DNA of 64,000 nucleotides, from assembly GCA_963402885.1 (NCBI GenBank), contig OY727099.1, forward strand, positions 27,474,969-27,538,968. Direction: 5' to 3'. Positions within the stretch are counted from its first letter, which is position 1. Each line of letters begins with the position of its first letter. Positions 39,651-51,395 of the stretch are shown here, piece by piece. The notes beneath the pieces are model-generated. The model was not told the origin of the DNA. It searched no databases and was given only the letters and a program-made list of their open reading frames with translations. Position numbers and translations under genes: made by a program. The DNA is from Antedon bifida. Taxonomy: Eukaryota > Echinodermata > Crinoidea > Comatulida > Antedonidae.

Positions 39651-42440
39651 TTTGATTGCAGCTGAATCACAAGGCCGCCGTGTATGATGTCATTAAAACC
39701 GTCTTGCACTGATGATGTGCAGTCAAGTATAACGAGTCTAGTAATTTGACCTCGACTAATCATTGGTTAAGTACGGTGCATAACGGTCTATGAATCCCTA
39801 ATAATTTCCTCTGTTCCTTGGCCCATGTATTGTTTGGTAATTGTTGGTACAAATTACATTATTATTCCTACATAAATTAACTGATTAGACCGGCAAAATG
39901 ACATTTTAGTGTAGTCATTCATAGATATTTATCTATGGTGTTATGAACCACAAGCACTTAATTAAGAAGATCCCTTGTTTAGTTAAGACATAATGGAATT
40001 CCTCTATGCTAAAGGTCCATACTGTTTGTAGCCTATTGTTGCATCCACCTGAGTAATAGTAAATAGTACTATTACAGATTAAGCAATTGGCTTGACTAGC
40101 ACAGTGTTAACTATTATAGGAGCTCAGCAATCTAGATATCTTAGTTGGATACCTTAAATTGTTTGAAAAAGGACAGCAATATATAAGTTTACTGTGTTGT
40201 TATTAGGTGATCATTTAGAATAAAATGATCATATATTGTTATTGTATGAAATCGTTATTATTAATTCATCTTTCTGTGCACTACTATGTGTAATTTAAAT
40301 CTAAAACATTTTTCACTGATCACCAAAATTTCACAATATCTTTGGAATAATTAAATTAAATCCTAGTAAGGTTTTCAGCGTGATCACTCAGCCGTGACGT
40401 CATTTACACGCCATTTCAAATCGCGTGAAATCGCGCGTTAACAATTTAACGAAAATTTGATAAATTTAGAGCGTTTTTGCACGCGCGATATCTAGAAAGC
40501 GTAAAAAATACAATTTTTGGTACAAATCGCATTCTATTCACCATCCTTAGTACATTCACCGAATCCATTCCGACTTTAAATAACGCTATACGAGCAGGTT
40601 AAAAATGCGCACATTAATTACACAAAAGTGCTGAAAATGGTAAAAAAAGAATCACTATCTTCCGAAATTGTCATCTTTATGTTAAAAAACATACGTGCAT
40701 ATTTTTTAAAATTATATTTCATTACAATTATCAAAATGATCACCTATAACGCGTCAAAGTGAAGAATTAAATTCGTTATATTTGTACTATATACTGTAGA
40801 CGTAGCCATCCTTTTGATATACTGTTTACTGGCAGTTTCCTATTTTTATTTATTGTTTAAACCCGTTAATCTATATGTCCGTCCGTCTATCCGTCATTGA
40901 AAATAGAGTTGATTGAAATAAACTATACTTATTTTCAAAAAAATCGTTTAGCACAATAAAATCCTAAAAATGATGATACATAGGATTCCCCACCTGGTGT
41001 GCTACATTTGTTTCCTGACATTCATAATAAATATCCCAGTCTTGGATGCATTATTCATGATTTCTGTTTTAACTCGGACAAATAATAAAGCCAATTGTCA
41101 GAGATGTCCTTAGGTTTATGGTTTTGAAAACAATTTTCAGTATATTACTAGGCGGTTTAGAATTTCCTCTAATGTCTGTAAATGTTTAGATATCTGTTCC
41201 GATATCCCGATTCGTGTATAAATAATACTAAAATATGAAGGGCCTTAATTTGATCTTTGTTGCGCGTACGCCAATTGAGAAATATTGTGTGTAACCATCG
41301 TTCTTTAGTAGTATACCAACAAATTATATTTTCAACTCGGCTCCGCCTCGTTAAAAATAGAGCAGTCAATTTTTCAACTCATAAAATATTCTCACCATCC
41401 AACTCCAAAACATTCATTATAGTATTTGTATAACAATCACTTCCTTTAAAGCTAGATATCTCATTTCTTTTCGCAAAACTAAAACTTTTTTAAACGACAA
41501 GACTACAATGTAAAGCAGATTTTTCTTTTACCTCATTGTGAAATAAAGCGATAATCTATATATAAATTATGCTTAATTCTGAAATAGGTGGACATAATTA
41601 AAAAACGTTTGTCTACACTAATTACTAGAGCGAGCGAAGCGCTCTCACCCTCTAGTTATGTTAAAATTGTCAAAACCTGCTCTCAGATTGCCTTCCCCAG
41701 AAAAAGAAACCTCAGACATTAGACCATGGCACTTTTTTCGTGTATGATAGTACAACGAAGATTTTGTTTTCAAGCCTCATTGTCTGTATGCGGCTTAGTG
41801 TATTAACAGTGTTACAGGAACCATCACATCACGACACATGAGTTAAAACAGGAATATGAATCATAGTTAAAGGAAATACTTATTCCCTTGACAAATTACC
41901 AATAAATATACAAGGTTTATGTACCAGTAACTACATACAACCTATTTATATACTGTACTACAATACTACTACAGGTGTGGTGCATTGTCCTTGCAATAAA
42001 ATAGAAGATTAAACATTTTGACATTGCCTATACCACCAACTTGAACAATTTGCATGTAATAATATAGTATTTTTTTTACATTGCCTATAACTGATAAATG
42101 TCATAATTATCAAAATTTAATAGAAAATGTAGAACATGTGTATTAAAAAAAACACAGTTTGATGTACATTTAACAACCTAATTACAGTGGAATGTCTTCC
42201 TAAAAACGAAGCAAACAAATTCCAATGGTATGTATTACAAAAGAACAATGTTAACCTCCATTTTTATATTTTGTATCTATAAATCTTTATTATACACCAA
42301 GAGAGGTACGTCACAATTCAAAATATATTTGGAATATCCTTTTGTTTCAAAAATTAAATATCCTATTGACAATGAGTATTCATGTAATCTGCATAAAGCT
42401 GCGATGAAGTGTAATCATTAATTAAGTGAGTTAATTAGTA
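39651..42440. other. Intergenic region between Ig receptors 1 and 2 (part)
   Basis: No gene is recognised. A CRE palindrome TGACGTCA is at 40395-40402 in the context CCGTGACGTCATTTA. A segment at about 41625-41660 (CTAGAGCGAGCGAAGCGCTC and CCCTCTAG) is locally palindromic and probably part of a dispersed repeat. Confidence 0.5.
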
Positions 42441-42450
42441 AAGTTAATTA

Positions 42451-42545
42451 AGTGAGTGAGTGGCCGAGCGGTTAAGACAATAGAACCGCTTAATCCAGCT
42501 AAAGCATGGCATCATATATCGATCATTGCTTTCATTTCGATAACT
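42451..42545 (+). repeat. tRNA-Ser/Leu-like head, probably a SINE or tRNA pseudogene
   Basis: GAGTGGCCGAGCGGTTAAGA is an excellent pol III A box of the type II tRNA class (Ser/Leu). It is followed at the right distance by an anticodon-arm-like CCGCTTAATCC. No intact B box GGTTCGAATCC follows; the matching place reads ATATCGATCATTGC. I read it as a decayed tRNA-derived element rather than a working tRNA. Confidence 0.6.
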
Positions 42546-42652
42546 TACAAATATTGTTCAATGTTAAAGGTTTTTTTTAATGTATCTGTATCTATGAATT
42601 TCTGTTTTTGGTGTAAATTATAATTTAGTGGTAAGACGATTCTTAATGTGTT

Positions 42653-42765
42653 ATACACGGTCTTATCCATGTTGATACGCCCGGTTCTCGACTGAATACA
42701 AAAGTTAAGACATTTTGGGCCCGGTTAGAGCTTGGATGGGAGACCATCTGAATATTTGTATATAC
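42653..42765 (+). pseudogene. 5S rRNA-derived sequence (pseudogene or SINE3-type)
   Basis: About 110 bp follow metazoan 5S rRNA in order: CCATGTTGATACGCCCGGTT, CTCGACTGA, AAGTTAAGACATTTTGGGCC, CGGTTAGAGCTTGGATGGGA and GACCATCTG. The internal control region (A box, intermediate element, C box) is recognisable. Both ends diverge, with no paired terminal stem and no terminal T run. It is a retroposed 5S copy or the head of a 5S-derived SINE. Confidence 0.75.
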
Positions 42766-43530
42766 ATTTGAAATCAGCACGGTTATAGACTCTTATGGCA
42801 GCCCCTGCATCTGTATTGGCTCATTTCTATATATTTATAGTCTTGGCTTAGTTACATCATTTAGATGAATGTTAGACGTCAGTCATTACAGTAGATCTAG
42901 ATGTATGTATGTAATTTCCGGGAGAAGTACACGTTCGTATCCAAAACGGTTCATATTTTCAAAATCTGGTGTAGGCATAATTATCTCAAATCCTGCGTCC
43001 ACTCTGCGATTCTTATAATTTTGCTATGTAAGGAACAATGATCCTACTTAATTAGAAATTACCCCCAAATTGAACAATTTGCATGTAATAATATACTATT
43101 TTCTGGTTTATTTAGTATTTTACGATTTAGCATATAATTATGCTTTAAATCAATCTGATTCAGACAATCATAATACAATGAAATACAAACATACATACTG
43201 GTAGATAGCTTACTGTTTTGCATTTCACGAAATAGATTGTATAATTACTTTTTCACATACTATTTACATGCATAGATTCGGAATATGAAAATAAATAATA
43301 AACAGAAGTGAATAGCATTACTAACACAAATATTCCTTATAAGTTAACTTTACAACAATTTCGACTTTAATTTGTTAAAGATCTTACATAAATGTTCGTT
43401 CAAAAAAAGGTTTCTAAGAATTTTCAGCCATTAGTTTAGTTATTACTATTATCAAAAATAAATCCAGCAATTCTTTTAACACTTATTGTATACCGGTAGT
43501 TAAACAATTAATCTTTCTAACTATTTCTAT
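42766..43530. other. AT-rich intergenic region, no gene
   Basis: Nothing recognisable apart from the possible tail of the 5S-derived element just after 42765 and the expected 3' UTR of Ig receptor 2. Confidence 0.5.
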
Positions 43531-45414
43531 CTACTTTTTAAGAAAACTCGCTATGTGAGCATACGTGGTTTCACAACTATTTGGAATAATGTTTTGACTC
43601 GTTTTAACATTCGTAAAGTCTAAATCCGCATATAAAAGCCCCTCAACATTGTTTGTTGTTCTTTTTTCTTTTCTTTGAATTGTGCTAGAATCAATTTGTA
43701 GATTGCAATTCGACGGAAGTGAATTTGTTTTTAACTGCATACTTCTAGGAGAAGAATCGGCTGTTAGAGGACGAGCGAAACGCTTAAATACTAAATTGGG
43801 TCGGCGACGTGTTGTCTCATTGGATTTTGTTTTCGTTAAATCATTCTTTAACTTTTCCTGATTATTTTTCGAATCTATTGTGTTGTCTATTGCATGTGAT
43901 GCAATAATAGAATTTCTTAAAAGTTGTTCAGCTTGAACGCGATCTTTCACTGCTTGTGAAAGATCAGAATCTTCGTTAGGCATTTTGTTGTTGCCATTTT
44001 CTGAACATAAATATCGTTCCGGTGTATATGTAACAGTATGCTCTAATTTTCTAGTCATAACAAGATTTCCACTATTTTCATCTCTTTTTAACTTGATGAG
44101 CATCAAAGCAACTAAAAATATTGCCCCAAGAAGACAAGCTATACCAATTAGACCACCTGTTAAAAGTCCTGCCCTGCCATTATTGTTAGGTTGATGTTTG
44201 TCAAATAGAGGTGTATTGCCCGTAGGTGCTTTATCTTGTGTATTTAAATCTACTGTTTCATGTATCTTCTCATCCATGGGGATACCAGGAGAAATTAGAT
44301 GTGGCCTATTAGGTTTTCTTCTTGTAATTATCTCATTTGTAGCTGTTGGCTTTGGTATCCGAGGACTTGTTTCTGGATTATTATTGGCATTCGATCCTGA
44401 AGATTTGGATATTACTTTTAACGTAGTTTCCTTTGACCCTCTAATATTAATTGAGTTCCTAACGGTGCACTTCACTGGTATATTATTATCATTATTCGAT
44501 ATATTTTGAATTCTTAATGTTCTTCCGTTGTTTAAAAGTTCGAAACGGCCTAAACTTTTTGAAATTCTAATTAACTTATTTCCTTTACCATATGTCCACT
44601 TGAATCTATCAGGACTAGGAATGGCTACAGCAGTACATTTTAATGTAATATTCTGGCCAATTGTTAGCTTTTTAAATAAAGGAGAGATGTTCACCATGGT
44701 AGGAAACGAAAAAGGAACAACAGAACAATTTATGGGACGGTGTAATGAGGTTCCATGTGCAGTACATGTAAATGGAACCATGTTATCAGTCTCTAATATT
44801 ATGTGTTGTGTAAAAACAGCATTTCTTGTAGAATCCGCAACATCATGTTGAGATACAGTATCATCAGCTCTCATCCAGTTTAGCGAAACCTTTGGAATGC
44901 TTCCTTTTGATAGACAAGTAAATGTTACTTTGTCATTTAGTCTTGGTTGTTTTGGTGACATCTCACATTTAGGATAACCCGTATCTGGTGTTCTTACTTG
45001 TATTATAGTCAAGTCTAATCGTATAGAAGCTTTGTCTATCCCTCTCTTATCATATAAAACACAAATATAAATACCCGCATCCTTTCTTTTTGTTTCTTGA
45101 ATATGAAGATTAAAAAAACCTTGTGTAATATCTCCAGTGATAGACAACCGGCGTCGTAGATTTACTTCGACTGAAGTGTATACTTTTCTATCTTTACTAA
45201 GATACGTTTCTTTTGATCCATCCATTTTTGACCAATAAATGTGATGACGACTAGCATCAAAGCCATTCTCTACGTCACAGGTTAACGTCACTTGTTGACC
45301 AGAAAATGTTTCTTCAGAGTTGGAAGATGTTTGTAGAGTAGCCGTCTGTCCTCTAGTAGAAACACATATATAAACTACATATACAAGTAAAATTTCAAGA
45401 GCAACGACTTTCAT
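43531..45414 (-). CDS. Three-Ig type I receptor 2 with ITIM and ITSM-like tail, intronless
   Basis: A 627-aa single-exon frame. A signal peptide covers about 1-22. Ig1 has Cys46 and Cys118 (KDAGIYIC), Ig2 has Cys167 and Cys217, and Ig3 has Cys260 and Cys316. Cys150 (GYPKC) and Cys230 (INCSV) bracket Ig2. A Pro/Thr/Asn-rich stalk (about 335-412) leads to the transmembrane helix (about 417-441). The tail has LLYADL (Tyr595, a textbook ITIM, L-x-Y-x-x-L) and, 23 residues later, TTYAHI (Tyr618, ITSM-like T-x-Y-x-x-I). In vertebrate receptors such motifs, once phosphorylated, recruit SHP-1 or SHP-2 and inhibit signalling; that they do so here is inference. The segment TNNVEGL(L/V)YA is shared with receptor 3, its closest neighbour and relative. 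Confidence 0.92.
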   Translation of the reverse strand: MKVVALEILLVYVVYICVSTRGQTATLQTSSNSEETFSGQQVTLTCDVENGFDASRHHIYWSKMDGSKETYLSKDRKVYTSVEVNLRRRLSITGDITQGFFNLHIQETKRKDAGIYICVLYDKRGIDKASIRLDLTIIQVRTPDTGYPKCEMSPKQPRLNDKVTFTCLSKGSIPKVSLNWMRADDTVSQHDVADSTRNAVFTQHIILETDNMVPFTCTAHGTSLHRPINCSVVPFSFPTMVNISPLFKKLTIGQNITLKCTAVAIPSPDRFKWTYGKGNKLIRISKSLGRFELLNNGRTLRIQNISNNDNNIPVKCTVRNSINIRGSKETTLKVISKSSGSNANNNPETSPRIPKPTATNEIITRRKPNRPHLISPGIPMDEKIHETVDLNTQDKAPTGNTPLFDKHQPNNNGRAGLLTGGLIGIACLLGAIFLVALMLIKLKRDENSGNLVMTRKLEHTVTYTPERYLCSENGNNKMPNEDSDLSQAVKDRVQAEQLLRNSIIASHAIDNTIDSKNNQEKLKNDLTKTKSNETTRRRPNLVFKRFARPLTADSSPRSMQLKTNSLPSNCNLQIDSSTIQRKEKRTTNNVEGLLYADLDFTNVKTSQNIIPNSCETTYAHIASFLKK

Positions 45415-47852
45415 TTTAGTACTTTACTTCCTTCTATGGTGAATAAGTACCTTATTTGCAACTTGGCATATACAGGAATAAACTATATTATCTATAGGTC
45501 CCTAGCATATTAAAGATATCTTTGGTACAACAAAAACCGACACATCATATCGTTAAAGCAATATTCTAAACTGTACTATATTTTATACTGTGTTTTTTGT
45601 CATTTCCTGCTAATTATAATGCTAAAAATCAACCAATGAAACAGATTTACTCCAAATGACTCACAATAACACATAATTCAACCTTAAATTTAGTACCACT
45701 ACCAATCAGGCGGATATGTTTAAATTATTGTATTACGATATATGATACCCAAAGAATCTAAATTCAGTGGGATATAATGAAAAAGTCTTGGTTGGTATGT
45801 CTCTCCTTTCCACCACAATCAGGGATACCAAATTAGAGGACATTAACTATTTTCCAAAATTGTATATGTAGTAAGGCCCTATTAGATTGAAGAGTTTATT
45901 TGATGACATAAATTTAATCTTGTTTCTTCTAACCACGATGTTTGTTTTTATACAATATTTGTTTATGCTACACATGATTTATATAGATTATATTTTATCA
46001 AGAGGTAATTTATTTATTAGTATACCAATAAGTTGTTTGTTAAAAATTGTATTTAGCTCTAAATATGTAAATTACAAATCAAGCCAAAGAGGCATTATGT
46101 GTTCAATACATAAATCGTGTGTGTGTATGAGTTCTTGTCCTTCGACCTTTTCCGTATTTTCTTATCAACTTGTGTCCTGACGTCGAGAATCTGTAATATT
46201 GTAGGAAGACAAGATGATTTTGGTTGGTTGGTGACATCCCTGCATTCTAGAAGGTTATTAGTCTAATAAGCTTCCTTTGTCAAACAGTTATCATTCATTT
46301 AATTAAAACTACGCCATCGGAAATTGTATTAACCCTGAATATTGAAACATATTTGAAGGAAATTTAAACAGAAATTAAGATAGAAAACGAGTAACCTAAA
46401 TTTTAAACCAGCTCAATCGACTAATTGTTAAGTAAAATTAAATTGTCGAGTAAAATTGTGTTCAGTAACTTAATAATTTTTAACAAGTTAACCTTTAAAC
46501 AAATGGAGTTGTTTTGATAAATTAGATTAAATCCACGTGAATGGTATACATTTTTTTTTAAACAAAGAATTTAACTTCATACGCTACACAGGAATAGACA
46601 CAAAGATTGTCGGTGGTGTACAACATAACTTCCTAAAATCCGTCAACGTTATTTTGTAACTTTTTATAATTATGGCTCTGTGTGCTAACATTGGAGTTCG
46701 CCCTCTAGCCAAAATGTATACATCGGTAACACAAGCTGGTCATCGTATTTGAACTAACACAAAATAAAAGGCCAAGTGAGGGGCGCAGAGAAGTCGAACA
46801 GAGTGTTTTCAATGGTTCTCACTAGTTTATTTACAGTTCTTCCAGTTTTAACCATATCTTAATATATTTAGTCACAGTTAATTCGAAAAAAATTCCAGAT
46901 AAATGGATCTTCGAAGAGATACTTTATATAAATTCACAGAACAGAACAAATTCTAAACCGCCTGGTATATTTTTTTTGTGCAAGCCTCACAATCATCACA
47001 AATAAAACTAAAGCATGAGTTCCCTCACTTACTCGTTATCATAAAGATAGAAATGTAGATGAATCTATTGTACACATGTTATAATCCATTCGTATGATAT
47101 TTTCAAAAAAATAAAATAAATCTATTAAAAAAAGGAAAATTAATAAAACCTTGATAAACTAAGATGATTAACAAATCGACCTAGATTTTGTGAACCAATC
47201 AGTAAAACAGCAAAGTTGTTTGTAGAATATAAAATAATACACATGAGTACATATGTAATTTGTTGAGTGTGATATGTTGATATCTTGTTGAATTCAAAGT
47301 GGTACGATGCTGTGTAATCCTAATAAAACCTGTTAAATAATTGTACTTATGATATAGTATAATTTAAAAAAATATGTATTCTTGTAGTAGCATTGCCGAG
47401 AACCTTTTTATGTATTGTTACCATGACAATTGGTTTTGTTTACGGGTTTGCGGAAATGAAATAAATAAAAGGTTAGGGTTAAGTAGCATAATTTCCTTAC
47501 TTCAAATGACTACAAATGGAAGAAATGGCAAACAAACTGTAGACCATGCACATTTCCTTTTGACACACTGTGTGAACTATTCGTACCTATTCAATACTAT
47601 TATGTTGAATCTGTTTGTATACATACATAGTTTGCTTCATCGTGTTTGTAATTTAAAAAACTTAATGATGGTTACCTATATACCAAAATTAACTTTTACT
47701 TTGCTTTAAAGCGTACATATATCCAAGAAAACTATTCCGTAGTATCGTCTAATAAACACAGCAATTAGTAATTAAAGATGAAAAATTAATGGTGTTTTGA
47801 TTTTTCTCTATATTGATGTATCTTTAATGTCTGATGATATCTTAGGTAATAT
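45415..47852. other. Intergenic region between Ig receptors 2 and 3
   Basis: No gene is recognised. The open frames near 45887-46180 and 47374-47709 on plus have AT-driven composition and no family. A 26-codon frame starting with ATGGCTCTGTGTGC near 46673 has locally higher GC but no recognisable match. Confidence 0.55.
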
Positions 47853-49775
47853 TTAAAAATTGTGATTATTGCTTTTTATTTTTGCGTATTCTGTAGACCT
47901 CATTATTCTAACAAAATGAACAGGTGCTTCTTGTAAATTCAATTCCGCATACACTAATCCTTCCACATTATTTGTAGTTTGTTCCAAACGTGCTTCTTCA
48001 ATAATTGAAGGCTCATCTCTTTCTTGTTTAAGCAAATCATTTTCATAAATCTTATTGTTGGTTGGTTTACAATGCAATGTATCGATGTTTGGCCTGTTAA
48101 CTAAGGGTTGTTTCTTTGGAAAAGTACTTGATTTTATAGAATTTTTTCTTGGGGAGGGCACAGGTCGATCACCTAAAGTATTTGTTTTATCATCCTTCCC
48201 CTTTATGGGTTTTGCGTACATGGCTAGAATTGCTTCTGGATCAACTATGTGTCTTTTAGTAGTTACATTGTTTTTCTCGGTTGTACTTGTTATTATATTT
48301 GACGGTAAATCATGCGTATTAGATTCTGTTCGTACAACAGGTTTTGCATATAATGTGTTGTGTCCTGGTTTTGTAAATCTACAATGTTGAGGAGTTTTAG
48401 GTACATTTGTAGTTGCAGAATCAATTGTTGCATATCCGACAAGTTTATTACAACTCTTATCTACCGTATCATTGATCGAAATACCTTCTTTGTTGATATG
48501 ATCTGGATGTGATGCTGCGGAAAGGTGTACAAGCCGATGTTTATTTCTTGAGTCTTTGCGAATAAGTATTACGACGAGACATGCTATAACAATTATTCCA
48601 AAAAAAACAGCAACTACACAACCAACAATAAGAAGGACATTTGGTCCAGTACCTATTTTAATTCCGTCATCATCTTTATATCTGTCTGTTGGATTGGTAG
48701 AATTATATAACCTATTATTACCATTATTTCCAGGTTGTCCACCAGACCAGTTGGGACCCCGAGCAGTGGGTCTTACTACATATACTCTGAGTTTACCTTC
48801 TGCTTCACCTTTTAAACCCAACGAATTACGTGCAATGCATCGGACTTTTCTACCGTTGTCATCTTTGTTTATATCAAGTATACGTATCGATTCTCCATCA
48901 CCGTCAATTGCGTATCGTCCTCCAGTTCGTATTATTTTTTCCCATCCATTGTTCCAAATCCACCAACGATATTTATTTACCTGTGGAATAGCTATAGTTT
49001 TGCAATGAAAAGTAGCTGTCATTCCAGTCGGTACCTCCGCGATAGCAGGACTTACATTTACTGATGTTGGTGTAAAAAATGGTATAACACTGCAGTTCTT
49101 GTGGTTTTCAGGTTTGAATGCAGGTCCCTTGGCCATGCATGTAAATGTAGAATTGTTATCATCTTCGTTTAATTGGCGTTCAAAAAACACACCTCCATAT
49201 GATCCTATGTATCGTTCAACCTGCATTTCTTCATGCTGTCCACGCCAAAATGTAAGAATTGCAGGTGGTTGTTCTCCTACTGAATAACATCTGAAAATGA
49301 TAGTATCTCCTACTCCTGGATTAGGTATACTAATAGGGCATAGTGGATACCCAGGTAAAGGTGGTTTAATAGACAAAACCTTTAATAATGCTGAAGCCGT
49401 CTCTGCTTGATGATAACCCTGTGAATCATATAAATGACATACAAATAACCCAGCATCACTTGATTTAACGTTTTTTATCTGCAAATTATTATTACCTTGG
49501 GACCTATCGCCGACTATTGAAAACCGTGTATAGTCTATTAATGGATGAGTTTGAATAGATGAACCACGACTTATCTCTGTTAATTCATCTTTGACCCAAT
49601 GAACAACTCCAGTAGTCCAACTACTCTGAAGTACACATCGAAGGGTTAGTGTTTGACCATCGTACACATTAGTAGACACTGGCTCCTCTTGAAAATGTAA
49701 AATCGATTGAGATAAAACAACAGACGGTCCAAATACTGCGCCACATATTGCTATCACAATTAGTACAGTTGCCAT
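47853..49775 (-). CDS. Three-Ig type I receptor 3 with ITIM and ITSM-like tail, intronless
   Basis: A 640-aa single-exon frame. A signal peptide covers about 1-22. Ig1 has Cys47 and Cys113 (SDAGLFVC), Ig2 has Cys163 and Cys213, and Ig3 has Cys258 and Cys313. Cys146 (GYPLC) and Cys228 (NCSV) bracket Ig2. A Gly/Asn-rich stalk (about 335-375) precedes a long transmembrane helix (about 378-405) and RKDSR. The 230-aa tail has a GYATI motif (Tyr448), two YAKP repeats (Tyr476 and Tyr520), a YEND site (Tyr577), LVYAEL (Tyr609, ITIM) and TEYAKI (Tyr630, ITSM-like), 21 residues apart. The order and spacing resemble PD-1, SIRP and Siglec tails. Ligand and phosphatase partners are unknown. Confidence 0.92.
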   Translation of the reverse strand: MATVLIVIAICGAVFGPSVVLSQSILHFQEEPVSTNVYDGQTLTLRCVLQSSWTTGVVHWVKDELTEISRGSSIQTHPLIDYTRFSIVGDRSQGNNNLQIKNVKSSDAGLFVCHLYDSQGYHQAETASALLKVLSIKPPLPGYPLCPISIPNPGVGDTIIFRCYSVGEQPPAILTFWRGQHEEMQVERYIGSYGGVFFERQLNEDDNNSTFTCMAKGPAFKPENHKNCSVIPFFTPTSVNVSPAIAEVPTGMTATFHCKTIAIPQVNKYRWWIWNNGWEKIIRTGGRYAIDGDGESIRILDINKDDNGRKVRCIARNSLGLKGEAEGKLRVYVVRPTARGPNWSGGQPGNNGNNRLYNSTNPTDRYKDDDGIKIGTGPNVLLIVGCVVAVFFGIIVIACLVVILIRKDSRNKHRLVHLSAASHPDHINKEGISINDTVDKSCNKLVGYATIDSATTNVPKTPQHCRFTKPGHNTLYAKPVVRTESNTHDLPSNIITSTTEKNNVTTKRHIVDPEAILAMYAKPIKGKDDKTNTLGDRPVPSPRKNSIKSSTFPKKQPLVNRPNIDTLHCKPTNNKIYENDLLKQERDEPSIIEEARLEQTTNNVEGLVYAELNLQEAPVHFVRIMRSTEYAKIKSNNHNF

Positions 49776-50900
49776 AGCCTTTTAATACATGACACAACAC
49801 CGTATATGTTCATCAAGATAGTTTCAACAAAACTGAAATTGCAGCCTAAATATAAAATCACAGCGGTTAGCTAAGAACTACTTCCATGTTTGCAAACGTC
49901 TATGAACGTAAGCGTAGATATAGTAGCTTTCACTATTAGGCCTAACAGTCAATAGTAGGCCCTATTGGGAAGCAAATGCAATTGCAAACTTCCGGAACGC
50001 ATCGCCCAATCCGTGACGTCATTTAAGCTTTAAATATTGCTTAGCTATAATCAGGATAATGACGTAGGTCTAGCATTCAATAATATTATTGACTAATATT
50101 GACACCATTCAGCTCACTAAACAATTTTTATTATAAGAATTTATTCAGTTTATTAATATAATTTTAGTATTTCTGTTTAGACCCACATTTTGTATGATAT
50201 AAGTATGATACCGGCCGATATAAGCCACTGTTACTCGTTTCGTTCTGGATTTAGTTTAGACCCATTTGTAATAAGGCTTATTTTAAGTAATTAAGGAATA
50301 CCACCGATAGTTTATTTTTATTATTATTGTAACAATGACTATGTTAAATAAATGATATTCAATATCGAAAGCTCTGCTACTTCTTTCCGGGTTTCTGCTG
50401 CGAAAAAATAACCAATTAATAACAGCATGAATAGATTACCCCAAAATTTCTGGCAGCAGAAACAGGAAAAAATCATTCAGTAACTGGTGAAAAAAGGTTA
50501 AAACACCCTAAAGAATTGGGGTTAGAACGACATTTAACCAGTTATTTATCGCGCTAGTGTGCAACTTTGTTTTCTGAAACGCAAAACAACGGTTATTTGA
50601 GGAGGTTTTACCGCATTTCATTTTGGGTAAAATTTACGTTTGTTAACATTAATTAATCTTCCACGTTGGCATACAGAAGGAAACGAGCTGCTGTAATTCA
50701 GATATAAGTTACTACCAAGGTACTTGTATTCTTTCAATTTATTTTCGGTGTTTCTTCCTATTAAATATTCCCCCTGTTTTATTTCCATTTATCTATAGAT
50801 TGAATTCTGATAATTTCTCTGTTACCTGTTCTTTATATTAGTTATGCGTTCTTTTGAGTCGCTAATATATTATGATTGAGCGTTACTGGACAAACCACCC
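49776..50900. other. Upstream region of Ig receptor 3
   Basis: No gene is recognised. The CRE palindrome TGACGTCA at 50014-50021 lies about 240 bp upstream of the Ig receptor 3 ATG, in the context CCGTGACGTCATTTA that recurs upstream of receptor 1. Confidence 0.5.
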
Positions 50901-50904
50901 ATTG

Positions 50905-51395
50905 AAGTTCAACCCATAATATGAATAGAAGGAATATCTAGAAGGGCATAATATACATTTTCGTTAAGTTCAACCCATAATATGAATAGAAGGAATATCT
51001 GGAAGGGCATAATATACATTTTCGTTAAGTTCAACCCATAATATGAATAGAAGGAATATCTGGAAGGGCATAATATACATTTTCGTTAAGTTCAACCCAT
51101 AATATGAATAGAAGGAATATCTAGAAGGGCATAATATACATTTTTGTTAAGTTCAACCCATAATATGAATAGAAGGAATATCTAGAAGGGCATAATATAC
51201 ATTTTCGTTAAGTTCAACCCATAATATGAATAGAAGGAATATCTAGAAGGGCATAATATACATTTTAGTTAAGTTCAACCCATAATATGAATAGAAGGAA
51301 TATCTAGAAGGGCATAATATATATTTTCGTTAAGTTCAACCCATAATATGAATAGAAGGAATATCTAGAAGGGCATAATATACATTTTCGTTAAG
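50905..51395. repeat. 61-bp minisatellite
   Basis: Eight copies of a 61-bp unit (AAGTTCAACCCATAATATGA, ATAGAAGGAATATCTAGAAG, GGCATAATATACATTTTCGT, T). Copies are over 95% identical by eye, which suggests recent expansion or homogenisation. It is intergenic and has no splice-site motif. Confidence 0.93.

Noticed and set aside
42451-42545. Functional tRNA gene
   Set aside because: The A box is good, but there is no B box, no paired acceptor stem and no T-run terminator.
42653-42765. Functional 5S rRNA gene
   Set aside because: Many substitutions in conserved helices, ends do not pair, no terminator.
47374-47709. 111-codon frame on plus
   Set aside because: AT-driven composition, no domain or signal peptide, no neighbouring exon with consistent phase.
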